Shown one piece after another: positions 1 through 9,961 of a stretch of DNA of 64,000 nucleotides. The notes below the pieces were generated by a model. The model ran no database searches. It was not told the origin of the DNA and worked only from the letters and a program-made list of their open reading frames with translations. Position 1 is the stretch's first letter. The number at the start of each line of letters is the position of its first letter. The position numbers were made by a program, and so were the translations under genes. The stretch comes from Pseudomonas sp. IAC-BECa141. GTDB lineage: Bacteria > Pseudomonadota > Gammaproteobacteria > Pseudomonadales > Pseudomonadaceae. Location of the stretch: NCBI RefSeq assembly GCF_020544405.1, contig NZ_CP065410.1, positions 5,478,501 to 5,542,500 on the forward strand, in the 5' to 3' direction.

Positions 1-828
1 CGGCTTGATCCCGAAGGTGTGCAGAATTTTCTTGCAGGCAAGCACCGCGTGTTGCGGCTCTTCGGCAGCGTCCGGCCGCGCGGCGTGGGCCTGGGCGGTC
101 GGGGATTCGATGGCCAGCGGGTGCAGGCTGCGCGCTTCGGTGAGAATCGCCTGGCCCAGCGCCAGCGGTGTGGTCGCCTCGTGGCCGGCGTAGTGGTAAG
201 TGCCCCACAGCGGCGCGGCGCAATCGAGTTGTTTGAGCACCGAGATGATCACTCGAGCCGCATCGTCGACCGGGGTCGGATTGCCACGACGGTCATCGGC
301 CAGCAGCAATTCTTCCGGCTGTTCGGCCCGGGCCAGGAAGCGCCCGAGGATGCCTTCCGGGCTGTCGTCGAGCAGCCAGCCGAAGCGCAGCAGCACGTGT
401 TGCGGGCAAGTGGCCCGTACGCTTTGCTCAATTCGCCACAACGCCTGACCGCGCAGGCCCAACGGCACCGGCTCGTCCTTTTCGCTGTAGGCGGTGGCGC
501 GGGAACCGTCGAACACCCGATAGCTGGAAGGCTGCACCAGCACAATGTTGTGGTGCTGGCACAGTTCGGCCAGTCGCTCGATGGCGCGTTCCTGCCCGGC
601 CAGACGGGTTTCGCTGACGGTCTCGGCCTGGAACCAGTCGAAATAGTAGGCAAGGTTGATCAATGCATCGGGACGGGTGTCGTCGAGCAATTGGGTCAGG
701 CTCGCGGCATCCCAGCCGTCTTCGGGCGGGCGGGGGGCGAGGAAACCGATGTCTTCCTCTGCACCGAGGCGAATCAGCGCCTGCCCAAGGGCATTTCCGC
801 CGCCCAGTAACATAAGGCGCATTCGCAT
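1..828 (-). CDS. RmlD-like sugar-nucleotide reductase family protein (partial, C-terminus outside window)
   Basis: This is an NAD(P)-binding extended-SDR protein of the dTDP-4-dehydrorhamnose reductase (RmlD) family; the first 276 codons are visible and the rest lies beyond base 1. The start is taken at the first of three clustered in-frame ATGs (828, 822, 813), and no strong Shine-Dalgarno decides between them. Residues about 5-15 form a Rossmann glycine motif (LGGGNALGQ). The later SSYRVFDG matches the STDYVFDG segment of RmlD. The Tyr-x-x-x-Lys pair expected after it is not visible: the aligned stretch reads LRGQALWR. Rhamnose synthesis is therefore doubtful, and no rml genes are nearby. 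It is divergent from lhr. Substrate unknown. Confidence 0.75.
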   Translation of the reverse strand, partial: MRMRLMLLGGGNALGQALIRLGAEEDIGFLAPRPPEDGWDAASLTQLLDDTRPDALINLAYYFDWFQAETVSETRLAGQERAIERLAELCQHHNIVLVQPSSYRVFDGSRATAYSEKDEPVPLGLRGQALWRIEQSVRATCPQHVLLRFGWLLDDSPEGILGRFLARAEQPEELLLADDRRGNPTPVDDAARVIISVLKQLDCAAPLWGTYHYAGHEATTPLALGQAILTEARSLHPLAIESPTAQAHAARPDAAEEPQHAVLACKKILHTFGIKP

Positions 829-1006
829 AGAGTCAGCAGGCCCAGTCTGATTGGAACGATGGCTTTGGCGACGATGCCTGTGGCAGCGTCGTCGATAATT
901 GCCGGAATCGTTGCATTTTGCGGGTTTAGTGCGCAACCGTCACCCGTAAAGTGTAGATCCCGAGCGGTACTTGCAACTTCGCCCGCCCACCCGCATAACT
1001 GAAACC

Positions 1007-4000
1007 ATGAATTTGCCCCTTCCCACGGACGCGGCGCTGGCAGGCTTTCACCCCGCCGTCAGCGCCTGGTTCAGCAGCACCTTCCCGACGGTGACGGCCG
1101 CCCAGGCCCGCGCATGGCCGTTGATCCGCCAGCGCCGCTCGACGCTGATCGCCGCGCCCACCGGCTCCGGCAAGACCCTCACCGCGTTCCTCGCCGTGCT
1201 CGACGATCTGGTCCACCGTGGCCTGGAAACCCCGGACGGTCTGCCGGACGAAACCCTGGTGGTCTACGTTTCGCCGCTCAAGGCGCTGTCCAACGACATC
1301 CGCATCAACCTGCAGAACCCGCTGGCCGGAATTACCGAGCAGTTGCGCCAAATGGATCTGCCGCCGCTGGAAATCACCACCGCCGTGCGCACCGGCGACA
1401 CCCCGCAGAAAGAGCGCGCCGCCATGCGCAAGAGCGCGCCGCACATTCTGGTGACCACCCCGGAATCGCTCTACGTGCTGCTGGGTTCGGATTCGGGGCG
1501 AAAGATGCTCGGCACCACGCGCACGGTGATCGTCGATGAAATCCATGCCATCGCAGCCGGTAAACGAGGCAGCCACCTGGCCTTGAGCCTCGAACGCTTG
1601 CAGGCCCTGTGCGCCGAACCGCTGACCCGCATCGGCCTGTCGGCCACGCAAAAACCGATCGATGCGGTCGCACGATTTCTGGTCGGCCATGACCGCCCCT
1701 GCGAAATCATCGACATCGGCCACGCGCGCCCACGGGATCTGGGCATCGAAGTGCCGCCGGTGCCATTGTCGGCCGTGATGGCCAATGATGTCTGGGAACT
1801 GGTTTATGACCGCCTCGCCACACTGGCTCGTGAACACCGCACCACGCTGATTTTCGTCAACACCCGGCGCCTGGCCGAACGCCTGAGCCGGCACCTCAGC
1901 GAACGCCTCGGCAAACAGGCGGTGGCCGCGCACCACGGCAGTCTGGCCAAGGAGTTTCGCCTCGATGCGGAACAGCGGCTCAAGCGCGGCGAGCTGCAAG
2001 TACTGATCGCCACCGCGTCGCTGGAACTGGGGATCGACATCGGCGAAGTCGACCTTGTCTGTCAGATCGCCTCACCGCGTTCGATTGCCGGTTTTCTGCA
2101 GCGAGTCGGCCGCTCCGGACACCAGGTCGGCGGCACGCCCAAGGGGCGCCTGTTTGCCACCACCCGTGACGATTTGATCGAGTGCGCCGCCCTGCTCGAC
2201 TGCGTGCGCCGGGGTGAACTCGATACGCTGCACATCCCCGAAGCACCGCTGGATGTGCTGGCGCAGCAGATCATCGCCGAGGTCAGTTGCCAGGAATGGG
2301 CCGAGGACGATTTGCTTGCGCTGTTGCGCCGGGCCGAGCCCTACGCCCGCCTCGACGAAAAACATTATCAGGCGCTGCTGGCGATGCTCGCCGAGGGCTA
2401 CAACGGCCGTCAGGGCATGCGCAGCGCCTACCTGCACCACGACGCCGTCAGCCGAACCCTGCGCGGACGACGCGGCGCCCGGCTGACCGCCGTCACCAGC
2501 GGCGGCACCATCCCCGACAACGCCGACTACAGCGTATTGCTCGAACCCCAGAGCCTGAACATCGGCAGCGTCAACGAAGACTTCGCCGTGGAGAGCATCG
2601 CCGGCGACGTGTTCCAGCTCGGCAACGCCTCCTATCGCATCCTGCGGGTGGAAACCGGCAAGGTACGGGTCGAGGACGCCCAGGGTCAGCCGCCGACCAT
2701 TCCGTTCTGGCTCGGCGAAGCACCGGGGCGCAGCGATGAATTGTCGGTGGCCGTGGCACGCCTGCACGCGCAGCTCGATCAATTGCTCAGTGCCAGCCCC
2801 GGCAATCTGCAACCGGCCCTCGACTGGCTGACCGACACCCTCGGCCTGAACCTGGCCAGTGCCGAACAGCTGGTCGATTACCTGGCCCGTGCCCGCCTCG
2901 CCCTCGGCGCCTTACCGTCGCGAGACACGCTGCTGATGGAACGGTTTTTCGACGAGTCCGGCGGCACCCAACTGATCATCCATTCGCCGTTCGGCAGCCG
3001 TATCAATCGCGCCTGGGGCCTGGCCTTGCGCAAGCGCTTCTGCCGCACCTTCAACTTCGAATTGCAGGCCGCCGCCAGCGAAGACGCGATCGTGCTGTCG
3101 CTATCCACCAGCCACAGTTTCGAACTTGACGAGGTCTGGCGTTACCTGCACAGCAACAGCGCCGAGCACATCCTGATTCAGGCGGTACTGGATGCGCCGC
3201 TGTTCGGTGTGCGCTGGCGCTGGAATGCCGGGGTGGCGCTGGCCCTGCCGCGCTACACGGGCGGGCGCAAAGTCGCGCCACAATTGCAGCGGATGAAAAG
3301 CGAAGACCTGATCGCCAGTGTGTTTCCCGATCAGATCGCCTGCCTGGAAAACCTCGCCGGCGAACGGGAAATCCCCGCGCATCCGCTGGTGGAACAGACC
3401 CTCGACGATTGCCTGCATGAAGCGATGGACAGTGAAGGCTGGCTCGAACTCCTGCGGCGCATGGAGCGCGGCGAAGTGCGCTTGATCGCCCGCGACCTGC
3501 CGGCGCCCTCGCCGCTGGCGGCGGAAATCCTCAGCGCCCGGCCCTACACCTTTCTCGACGATGCGCCGCTGGAAGAACGTCGCACCCAGGCCGTGCTCAA
3601 CCGCCGCTGGAGCGATCCGCAATCCACCGATGACCTCGGCGCACTGGACGCCGATGCGATCGAAGCCGTGCGCGAAGAGGCGTGGCCGACGCCAGACAGC
3701 GCCGATGAAATGCACGAAACATTGATGAGCCTGGCCTGCATCAGCGACCGCGAAGTCGAGGCCAATCCGCCGTGGCGCGGTTGGCTGAATGCTCTGGCCG
3801 ATACCGGGCGAGCCTGCCAGTTGCAGATCAATCCCAAGCATTCACTGTGGCTGGCGAGAGAACGCCTGACGTGTCTGCAAGCGCTTTATCCACAGGCGCA
3901 ATCGGCACTCCCCGCATTACCCGGTTTCGACAAAGCATGGACGGCCGATGACGCACTGGTCGAAGTGATCCGCGCGCGGCTCGGCGCATTCGGTCCTTTA

Positions 4001-5302
4001 CCACTGGCGGCGATTGCCAAGCCGCTGGCCTTGATGCCGGCCTCTGTTCATCAAGCCCTCGCTCGACTGGAGCACGAGGGTTATGTGCTGCGGGGCCATT
4101 TCACGCCGGGATCGACCGTTGAGGAGTGGTGCGAACGACACCTGCTGGCACGCATTCACCGCTACACGGTCAAGCGTCTGCGCCGGGAAATCGAGCCGGT
4201 GGCGTTGCAGGATTTCACGCGGTTTCTGTTCGACTGGCAGCATTTATCCGCGTCCACTCGGGGTCAGGGCAGCACCGTGTTGCCGGCGATTGTCGGTCAG
4301 TTCGAAGGCTATCCGGCTGCCGCATCGGCGTGGGATAGCGACATCCTTCCAGCGCGGCTCAAGGACTATTCACCGAGCTGGCTGGACGATCTGTGCCGCA
4401 GCGGCAAACTGGTATGGACGCGCCTCAGCGCCCGGCAAAACATCAGCGGCACGGCATTGCGCAGCACACCGATCGTGTTGCTGCCGCGCAGTCAGGTCGG
4501 CTTGTGGAGTGCACTGGCCGAACAGACGCCGCTCAGCGAACTGTCGCCCAAGACCCGAAAGGTTTTCGACGCGCTGAGCCAGCACGGCGCGCTGTTCTTC
4601 GATGAGCTGATTCATGAAGCGCACCTGCTGCGCACCGAACTGGAAATCGCCTTGCAGGAACTGGTCGGCGCCGGTCTGGTGAATGCCGACAGTTTTGCCG
4701 GGTTGCGGGCACTGATCACCCCGGCGAGCAAGCGCCAGCAGCGCAGCAGTCGACGTGGACGGGGGGCGTTTGTCGGTGGCATGGACGATGCCGGGCGCTG
4801 GGCGCTATTGCGTCGCGGGCCGGTTGTGGAAAACCGTCAAACAGCGTCGCCCGAAACCCTCGAGCACGTCGCCATGACCTTGTTGCGGCGCTATGGCGTG
4901 GTGTTCTGGCGCCTGCTGGAGCGCGAGGCCGACTGGTTGCCGAGCTGGCGCGAACTGCTGCGTACATTCCATCGACTGGAAGCACGGGGCGAGATTCGTG
5001 GCGGGCGGTTTGTCAGCGGTCTGGCGGGCGAGCAATTCGCCCTGCCCGAGGCGATTCCCCTGCTGCGCGAAGTCCGCCGTCGCCCACATGACGGCAGCCT
5101 GGTCGCGGTGTGCGGCGTCGACCCGCTGAACCTCGCCGGCACCTTGCTGCCCGGGGCGAAAGTACCGGCGCTGGCGAGCAATCGGCTGGTGTATCGCGAC
5201 GGGTTGCCGGTCGCTGCCGAGGTCGCGGGCAAGCAGCAGTTCTGGGTGGAGCTGGACTTCGCCGCCATGAACGAAATCCGCAACAAGCTGACCCGTCACT
5301 GA
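1007..5302 (+). CDS. lhr: ATP-dependent helicase Lhr (large helicase-related protein)
   Basis: Superfamily 2 DNA helicase of about 1,431 aa, thought to act in DNA repair as an ATP-driven 3'-5' translocase. Walker A is APTGSGKT near residue 50, the Walker B/DEAH-type box is VDEIHAI, motif III is LSAT and motif VI is QRVGRSGH. The long C-terminal half is the Lhr-specific region (winged helix and beta-barrel domains), so this is full-length Lhr rather than Lhr-Core; that C-terminal part is reported to be a uracil-DNA glycosylase in E. coli. The frame is open from a TTG at 971, but ATG 1007 is preferred. The last 7 bases overlap the end of the convergent channel gene. Confidence 0.9.
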   Translation: MNLPLPTDAALAGFHPAVSAWFSSTFPTVTAAQARAWPLIRQRRSTLIAAPTGSGKTLTAFLAVLDDLVHRGLETPDGLPDETLVVYVSPLKALSNDIRINLQNPLAGITEQLRQMDLPPLEITTAVRTGDTPQKERAAMRKSAPHILVTTPESLYVLLGSDSGRKMLGTTRTVIVDEIHAIAAGKRGSHLALSLERLQALCAEPLTRIGLSATQKPIDAVARFLVGHDRPCEIIDIGHARPRDLGIEVPPVPLSAVMANDVWELVYDRLATLAREHRTTLIFVNTRRLAERLSRHLSERLGKQAVAAHHGSLAKEFRLDAEQRLKRGELQVLIATASLELGIDIGEVDLVCQIASPRSIAGFLQRVGRSGHQVGGTPKGRLFATTRDDLIECAALLDCVRRGELDTLHIPEAPLDVLAQQIIAEVSCQEWAEDDLLALLRRAEPYARLDEKHYQALLAMLAEGYNGRQGMRSAYLHHDAVSRTLRGRRGARLTAVTSGGTIPDNADYSVLLEPQSLNIGSVNEDFAVESIAGDVFQLGNASYRILRVETGKVRVEDAQGQPPTIPFWLGEAPGRSDELSVAVARLHAQLDQLLSASPGNLQPALDWLTDTLGLNLASAEQLVDYLARARLALGALPSRDTLLMERFFDESGGTQLIIHSPFGSRINRAWGLALRKRFCRTFNFELQAAASEDAIVLSLSTSHSFELDEVWRYLHSNSAEHILIQAVLDAPLFGVRWRWNAGVALALPRYTGGRKVAPQLQRMKSEDLIASVFPDQIACLENLAGEREIPAHPLVEQTLDDCLHEAMDSEGWLELLRRMERGEVRLIARDLPAPSPLAAEILSARPYTFLDDAPLEERRTQAVLNRRWSDPQSTDDLGALDADAIEAVREEAWPTPDSADEMHETLMSLACISDREVEANPPWRGWLNALADTGRACQLQINPKHSLWLARERLTCLQALYPQAQSALPALPGFDKAWTADDALVEVIRARLGAFGPLPLAAIAKPLALMPASVHQALARLEHEGYVLRGHFTPGSTVEEWCERHLLARIHRYTVKRLRREIEPVALQDFTRFLFDWQHLSASTRGQGSTVLPAIVGQFEGYPAAASAWDSDILPARLKDYSPSWLDDLCRSGKLVWTRLSARQNISGTALRSTPIVLLPRSQVGLWSALAEQTPLSELSPKTRKVFDALSQHGALFFDELIHEAHLLRTELEIALQELVGAGLVNADSFAGLRALITPASKRQQRSSRRGRGAFVGGMDDAGRWALLRRGPVVENRQTASPETLEHVAMTLLRRYGVVFWRLLEREADWLPSWRELLRTFHRLEARGEIRGGRFVSGLAGEQFALPEAIPLLREVRRRPHDGSLVAVCGVDPLNLAGTLLPGAKVPALASNRLVYRDGLPVAAEVAGKQQFWVELDFAAMNEIRNKLTRH

Positions 5303-7401
5303 GTGCGGGCCTGCTCCGGCAACACCACCGATGACTGCGCCGCAGCCACCTCTTCCTCCTGGCGCTTGGGCAACAAAACCTGCTGTGGATAAGTCTGCGC
5401 GAAATGCACCCAAGGGCTGTTATCCACAAGCTTTTTCAAACGCTGGTTGAACGCGCGGCTCACCGCGTATTGCCCGCCCGACACCGTGCGGAATTGCGCA
5501 GTCAGCACCACGCCGTTCAGGTCCATTTTGTCCACGCCGAACACATCCAGCGGCCCTTGCAGGTTGTACTTGAGGAACGGGTCTTCGCGGATCGAATCCC
5601 CCGCCTCGCGGATCAGCTCGATGGCCTTGTCGACATCGGTGTCATAGGTGAACTGCACCGAGAAGAACGCGAACGCAAACTGCCGCGATTGATTGGTCAC
5701 CGCCTTGATCTGACCGAACGGCACCGAATGCACGAAGCCCTTGCCGTCGCGCAGGCGCAGGGTGCGAATGGTCAGGCCTTCGACCGTGCCGGCGTGCCCG
5801 GAATCGAGCACCACCCAATCGCCGATCGACAGGGTGTCTTCGATGATGATGAACAGCCCGGTGATGACGTCCTGCACCAGTTGCTGCGAGCCGAAACCGA
5901 TAGCCAGGCCGACCACCCCGGCGCCGGCCAGCAGTGGCGCGACGTTGATCCCGAGATTGGCCATGGTGGTGATCGCGCAGATCACCACCAGGATGATTTT
6001 GATCGCGTTGCGCAGCAGCGGCAGGATGGTTTTCACCCGGGTGCTGGGCTGGCGCGCCGAGCGCTTGCTGACCGGTGGTTTCAGCGCTTCCTGAATCGCC
6101 GTGTCGAGCACCACCCACAGCAGCCATGTCACGAGGAAGATCAGGCCGATGCTGCTCAGGGCATTGCTGATCGCCCGACCGACCGTGCTGCTCTGCGCGA
6201 AGTCGAGCAGCGACACACCCCAGATCCGCCCGAGAATGTCGATGAACACAATCGCGATGACGATCCGCAGCAAGGCGTGCAACAGGCTGAGAAAGCGTTC
6301 CTTGTAGGCGCTGCTACGCTGGATCGCCTCGGCCTTGCGCGACTTGAACAGATGCTGGAGGACGGTGCTGAGAAACACCGTCCCGATCAACAGCACGGTG
6401 GTGAACAACGCGCAGCGCAGGGCTTTCTGGTTGTCCTCGCCGATGCCGATCAGATTGACCGCCGAGACCAGCACCATCAGCACGATCGGCCAGTACCAGA
6501 GCCCGGAAAAAATCCGCAGCGACTCCTGCAGCGACGGCTGTTTCAAGCGCTGGGCCAGCGAGCGATTGCGGATCAGGTGCGCCACCGGCCGACGCAGGCG
6601 AATCACCAGCAGACCGAAGATGATCGATGCCAGCAGACCGGTGAACACCGCGATGCTGCTGGTGATGTTGCCGCCCAGTTGCCGGGCGATCTGCGGGCTG
6701 GTGAGCGCGTCACTCAATGCGGCGAGAAAGCCGATCAGGAACAGCGGCTTCGGGCAGTAGTCGCGGATGATCTGCACGGCGCGACGTTTGTGGCCGACGT
6801 TGAACATCATCACCACGCACAACAGCATCGACGTGGAAAATATCCCGCTGCTGGTGGCATAGGCTAGACACAGCGCCAGCGCCCGGCCGATCGAGGCCGA
6901 CAGAAAATGGCTGACGTACAGGGTCAACGGCAGGCAGATCAGCGCGGGCAACGTGTAGGGCAACAGGTAACCGAGCAGGTCCTGACTGCGTTGCCGGGTG
7001 CGCAACCAACGCCCTTCCTGCAGACGCTTGGCCAGCAGGCTGCCGAGCACCGTCAATACGGCAAACGTGCCCAGCCAAACGCCGGAGAGCATCAGGAAAT
7101 CTCCCGCCACGCCCCAGCCGGAGCGGTTCGAAGGTTGATTGACCAGCCTGTCGACTTCATCTGCCGCCCGGTCGGCGCGCAGGCGCCAGGCGTCGACCAG
7201 ATGCTCGTTGAGATCGAGTTTGTCCTGCACGTCGTCGATGCTGGAACTGATGGCGCCGAGCAGTCCGCCCTGCACGATCGGTTCCGGTTTGGCCGGCTCT
7301 TCACTGGTCGCCGGAACACCCGGCAGGCTGGCGGCTTGCACTGCATTGCCGCCGAACAACAGCAATGTCCCCAATAGAATCGCGATCCTGAACCTGGTCA
7401 A
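5296..7401 (-). CDS. mechanosensitive ion channel, MscS family (YbiO-like)
   Basis: Inner-membrane channel of about 701 aa that would release solutes on hypo-osmotic shock. The N-terminus is a signal peptide (hydrophobic stretch ending VQAAS), followed by a periplasmic segment and many hydrophobic helices. The conserved MscS pore and beta-domain lies near residues 500-640, with the glycine/alanine-rich pore helix GAGVVGLAIGFGSQ followed by QDVITG and IEDTLSIGDWV. Length and layout resemble E. coli YbiO more than MscS or MscK. The frame stays open to 7485, but a TTG at 7401 with AGGGAG nine bases upstream starts exactly at the signal peptide and is preferred. Convergent with lhr. Confidence 0.85.
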   Translation of the reverse strand: MTRFRIAILLGTLLLFGGNAVQAASLPGVPATSEEPAKPEPIVQGGLLGAISSSIDDVQDKLDLNEHLVDAWRLRADRAADEVDRLVNQPSNRSGWGVAGDFLMLSGVWLGTFAVLTVLGSLLAKRLQEGRWLRTRQRSQDLLGYLLPYTLPALICLPLTLYVSHFLSASIGRALALCLAYATSSGIFSTSMLLCVVMMFNVGHKRRAVQIIRDYCPKPLFLIGFLAALSDALTSPQIARQLGGNITSSIAVFTGLLASIIFGLLVIRLRRPVAHLIRNRSLAQRLKQPSLQESLRIFSGLWYWPIVLMVLVSAVNLIGIGEDNQKALRCALFTTVLLIGTVFLSTVLQHLFKSRKAEAIQRSSAYKERFLSLLHALLRIVIAIVFIDILGRIWGVSLLDFAQSSTVGRAISNALSSIGLIFLVTWLLWVVLDTAIQEALKPPVSKRSARQPSTRVKTILPLLRNAIKIILVVICAITTMANLGINVAPLLAGAGVVGLAIGFGSQQLVQDVITGLFIIIEDTLSIGDWVVLDSGHAGTVEGLTIRTLRLRDGKGFVHSVPFGQIKAVTNQSRQFAFAFFSVQFTYDTDVDKAIELIREAGDSIREDPFLKYNLQGPLDVFGVDKMDLNGVVLTAQFRTVSGGQYAVSRAFNQRLKKLVDNSPWVHFAQTYPQQVLLPKRQEEEVAAAQSSVVLPEQARTQ

Positions 7402-7529
7402 AACGCAGAGCTCCCTTGGTTGAACCTGTAAAGAACTGATCGGTTTTGGCCCGGCAAGTTCGGTTTTGATCGTTCCCCCGCCCACTCCCCTTCACTGATC
7501 GTCCCCAAGCTCCGCGTGGAAATACAGCG

Positions 7530-7599
7530 AGAGGCGCTCCGCGTCTCAAAGAGCGGACGCAGAGCGTCCACAGAGGCATTCCCACGCAGAGCGTGGGAA
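7530..7599. repeat. cluster of short palindromic intergenic repeats
   Basis: Three adjacent palindromes share GC-rich cores: an imperfect one at 7530-7547, a perfect one at 7555-7569 (arms GGACGC/GCGTCC, loop AGA) and a perfect one at 7579-7599 (arms TTCCCACGC/GCGTGGGAA, loop AGA). The pattern is typical of the interspersed repeats of fluorescent pseudomonads, which often give spurious small reading frames in both directions. They sit in the 318-base gap between the divergent channel gene and the MFS exporter; besides this and the inverted repeat at 7616-7640 I see no gene in that gap. Confidence 0.7.
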
Positions 7600-7615
7600 C
7601 GAACACCTTTAGGGG

Positions 7616-7640
7616 GATATTTGCGTCGCGCGCAAATATC
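7616..7640. promoter_or_regulatory. perfect 10-bp inverted repeat upstream of the MFS exporter
   Basis: The arms GATATTTGCG and CGCAAATATC are separated by five bases (TCGCG). The site lies 80 bases before the exporter start codon at 7720, so it could be a regulator's operator. It could also be part of the repeat cluster that ends 16 bases earlier. No regulator gene is adjacent. Confidence 0.45.
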
Positions 7641-7719
7641 AAATGCCCCTCCCTGTATTTTTCCACCCCCACCAAACCCCGACACTGCGCTCCATTCAAT
7701 CCCCCACCGGAGTGCCGTC

Positions 7720-8931
7720 ATGCCCATTGCCCTGCTCGCGCTGACTCTCAGCGCTTTCGCCATCGGGACGACCGAGTTCGTCATCGTTGGCCTGCTTCCC
7801 ACCATCGGCGCCGATCTCGGCGTCAGTCTGCCGTCCGCCGGTCTGCTGGTCAGTCTCTACGCTCTGGGCGTAGCCATCGGTGCGCCGGTGCTGACCGCCC
7901 TCACCGGCAAGGTCCCGCGCAAACTGTTGCTGCTGTCGCTGATGGTGCTGTTCACCCTCGGCAATCTGCTGGCCTGGCTGGCGCCGAGTTATGAATCGCT
8001 GGTGCTGGCGCGGATCGTCACCGGTCTGGCCCACGGCGTGTTCTTCTCCATCGGTTCGACCATCGCCACCAGCCTGGTCCCCAAGGAAAAAGCCGCCAGT
8101 GCGATCGCGATCATGTTCACCGGCCTGACCGTGGCGCTGGTCACCGGCGTGCCGCTGGGCACGTTCATCGGTCAGCATTTCGGCTGGCGTGAAACCTTCC
8201 TCGCGGTATCGGCACTTGGCGTCATCGCGTTCATTGGCAGCCTGCTGTATGTGCCGAACAACATCGCCCACAGCAAACCCGCATCACTGTTGCAGCAATT
8301 GCAGGTGCTCAAGCAACCGCGCCTGTTGCTGGTGTACGCCATGACCGCCATCGGTTACGGCGGCTCGTTCATCGCCTTCACGTTCCTGGCGCCGATCCTT
8401 CAGGACATCTCCGGTTTCAGCGCCAGCACCGTCAGCCTGGTGTTGCTGGTGTATGGCGTGTCAGTGGCGGTCGGCAACATCTGGGGTGGCAAACTGGCGG
8501 ACAAACGCGGGCCGATCAGCGCGCTGAAAATCATCTTTGCCCTGCTCGCCGCCGTGCTGTTCGCGCTCACCTTCACCGCCGGCAATCCCTGGCTGGCGCT
8601 GGCCACCGTGCTGGTCTGGGGCGCAGTCGCCTTCGGCAACGTGCCGGGCTTGCAGGTGTATGTGGTGCGTCAGGCTGAACATCACACACCGCACGCGGTG
8701 GATGTGGCATCGGGCCTGAACATCGCCGCGTTCAACCTCGGAATTGCCGGCGGTGCGTGGGGTGGCGGCTTGATCGTCGAACACATCGGCCTGATCCATA
8801 CGGCGTGGATCGGCGGCCTGGTGGTGCTGGGGGCATTGGCTCTGACGGCGTTGAGCGGACGCCTCGATCGCCTGGGCCCGGTGTACGCCGAACCGGCAGA
8901 AGGCTCGGCCCGGATCGTCACCGGGCACTGA
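7720..8931 (+). CDS. MFS transporter, drug/sugar efflux type (AraJ/PbuE-like)
   Basis: Twelve-helix major facilitator of 403 aa, a proton-driven exporter in the inner membrane. The N-terminus (LTLSAFAIGTTEFVIVGLLP) is the signature of the DHA1 subgroup that includes AraJ, NepI and PbuE-like proteins. The motif A region after helix 2 (TALTGKVPRK) is present. The ATG at 7720 is chosen because it begins the first helix; the frame continues upstream into repeat DNA, which I do not believe is coding. Transcribed alone from a gap that carries an inverted repeat. The substrate cannot be told from sequence. Confidence 0.88.
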   Translation: MPIALLALTLSAFAIGTTEFVIVGLLPTIGADLGVSLPSAGLLVSLYALGVAIGAPVLTALTGKVPRKLLLLSLMVLFTLGNLLAWLAPSYESLVLARIVTGLAHGVFFSIGSTIATSLVPKEKAASAIAIMFTGLTVALVTGVPLGTFIGQHFGWRETFLAVSALGVIAFIGSLLYVPNNIAHSKPASLLQQLQVLKQPRLLLVYAMTAIGYGGSFIAFTFLAPILQDISGFSASTVSLVLLVYGVSVAVGNIWGGKLADKRGPISALKIIFALLAAVLFALTFTAGNPWLALATVLVWGAVAFGNVPGLQVYVVRQAEHHTPHAVDVASGLNIAAFNLGIAGGAWGGGLIVEHIGLIHTAWIGGLVVLGALALTALSGRLDRLGPVYAEPAEGSARIVTGH

Positions 8932-8957
8932 TCCGGCACAGCCCGACCGTCCGTAAT

Positions 8958-9026
8958 CCCGTCGAAACTTTCCCGAACCGCCCACAGTCATCCACAGACA
9001 GAGGCCGTATGGGGACTTTCGACGGG
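8958..9026 (+). promoter_or_regulatory. inverted repeat pairing close to the ribosome binding site of the DUF72 gene
   Basis: The arms CCCGTCGAAA (8958-8967) and TTTCGACGGG (9017-9026) are exact reverse complements. The 3' arm ends inside the GGGAGGG Shine-Dalgarno (9024-9030) that serves the ATG at 9035. Pairing in the mRNA would partly hide the ribosome binding site. The 49-base loop is long, so the effect is uncertain. Confidence 0.35.
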
Positions 9027-9034
9027 AGGGCGGC

Positions 9035-9961
9035 ATGGCAACGATTCATATCGGTATTTCAGGCTGGCGTTACGCCCCGTGGCGCGGGGACTTTTACCCG
9101 AAGGGGCTGGCGCACAAATGCGAATTGCAGTTCGCCTCACGGGCGGTCAACAGCATCGAAATAAACGGTTCGTTCTACGCCCTGCAACGGCCCGAACGCT
9201 ACGCCCAGTGGTACGCCGAAACACCGGATGACTTCGTGTTCAGCATCAAGGCGCCGCGCTTCATCACCCACATTCGCCGCCTGCGCGATATCGAAAAACC
9301 CCTGGCCAATTTCTTCGCCTCCGGGGTGCTGGAACTGAAGGAAAAGTTCGGCCCGATCCTCTGGCAATTCCCGCCCAACTTCACGTTCGACCCCGAACGT
9401 TTCGAAGCCTTTCTCGACCAGTTGCCCCACGACACCCAGGCGGCCGCCGAGCTCGCCCGCCAGCACGATTCGCACCTGCACGGCCACGCGAGCATGAAGG
9501 CTTACAGCAAAAAACCGCTGCGCCATGCCGTGGAAATCCGCAACGACAGTTTCATCGACCCCGACTTCGTGCGTTTGCTCAAACGCTACAACACCGCGCT
9601 GGTGATCGCCGACACCGCCGGGAAATGGCCGTACCGCGAAGACCTCACCAGCGATTTCGTCTACCTGCGCCTGCACGGTGCCGAGGAGCTTTACGCCAGC
9701 GGTTACACCGACGCCGCGCTGCAACGCTGGGCCGAGCGGATCGACGCCTGGCACCATGGCCGGCAACCGGACGACGCCCATTTGATCGCGCCGCGTCTGA
9801 AACCTCGGGCCCGTAAATCCCGTGAGGTTTTCTGCTACTTCGACAACGACATCAAGGTCCGCGCGCCTTTCAATGCCCGCAGCCTGTTGCAGCGTTTCGA
9901 TCTGGATAAAAACCTCGAAACCATGCCAGGTGAGCCGGCCGCCGAAGGAGTACTCGCATGA
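9035..9961 (+). CDS. DUF72 family protein (YecE-like)
   Basis: 308 aa protein of the DUF72 family, predicted TIM-barrel fold, function unknown. Family features visible are the N-terminal [12 protein letters not shown], the SIEINGSFY segment, [13 protein letters not shown], and LWQFPPNF in the middle. The ATG at 9035 follows GGGAGGG with good spacing. Its stop overlaps the next start in ATGA (9958-9961), the first of three identical four-base overlaps that link four genes. The context (a phosphodiesterase-fold enzyme, cardiolipin synthase and a membrane protein) hints at an envelope role, but that is inference. Confidence 0.88.
   Translation: MATIHIGISGWRYAPWRGDFYPKGLAHKCELQFASRAVNSIEINGSFYALQRPERYAQWYAETPDDFVFSIKAPRFITHIRRLRDIEKPLANFFASGVLELKEKFGPILWQFPPNFTFDPERFEAFLDQLPHDTQAAAELARQHDSHLHGHASMKAYSKKPLRHAVEIRNDSFIDPDFVRLLKRYNTALVIADTAGKWPYREDLTSDFVYLRLHGAEELYASGYTDAALQRWAERIDAWHHGRQPDDAHLIAPRLKPRARKSREVFCYFDNDIKVRAPFNARSLLQRFDLDKNLETMPGEPAAEGVLA

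Noticed and set aside
971..1006. Upstream TTG start for lhr adding 12 residues
   Set aside because: The ATG at 1007 fits Lhr N-termini better and the extra residues have no family character.
7516..7719. N-terminal extension of the MFS exporter and opposite-strand small reading frames through the palindromic repeats
   Set aside because: The frames cross repeat DNA and give the low-complexity peptides often mis-annotated from these repeats; the real protein begins with the first membrane helix.
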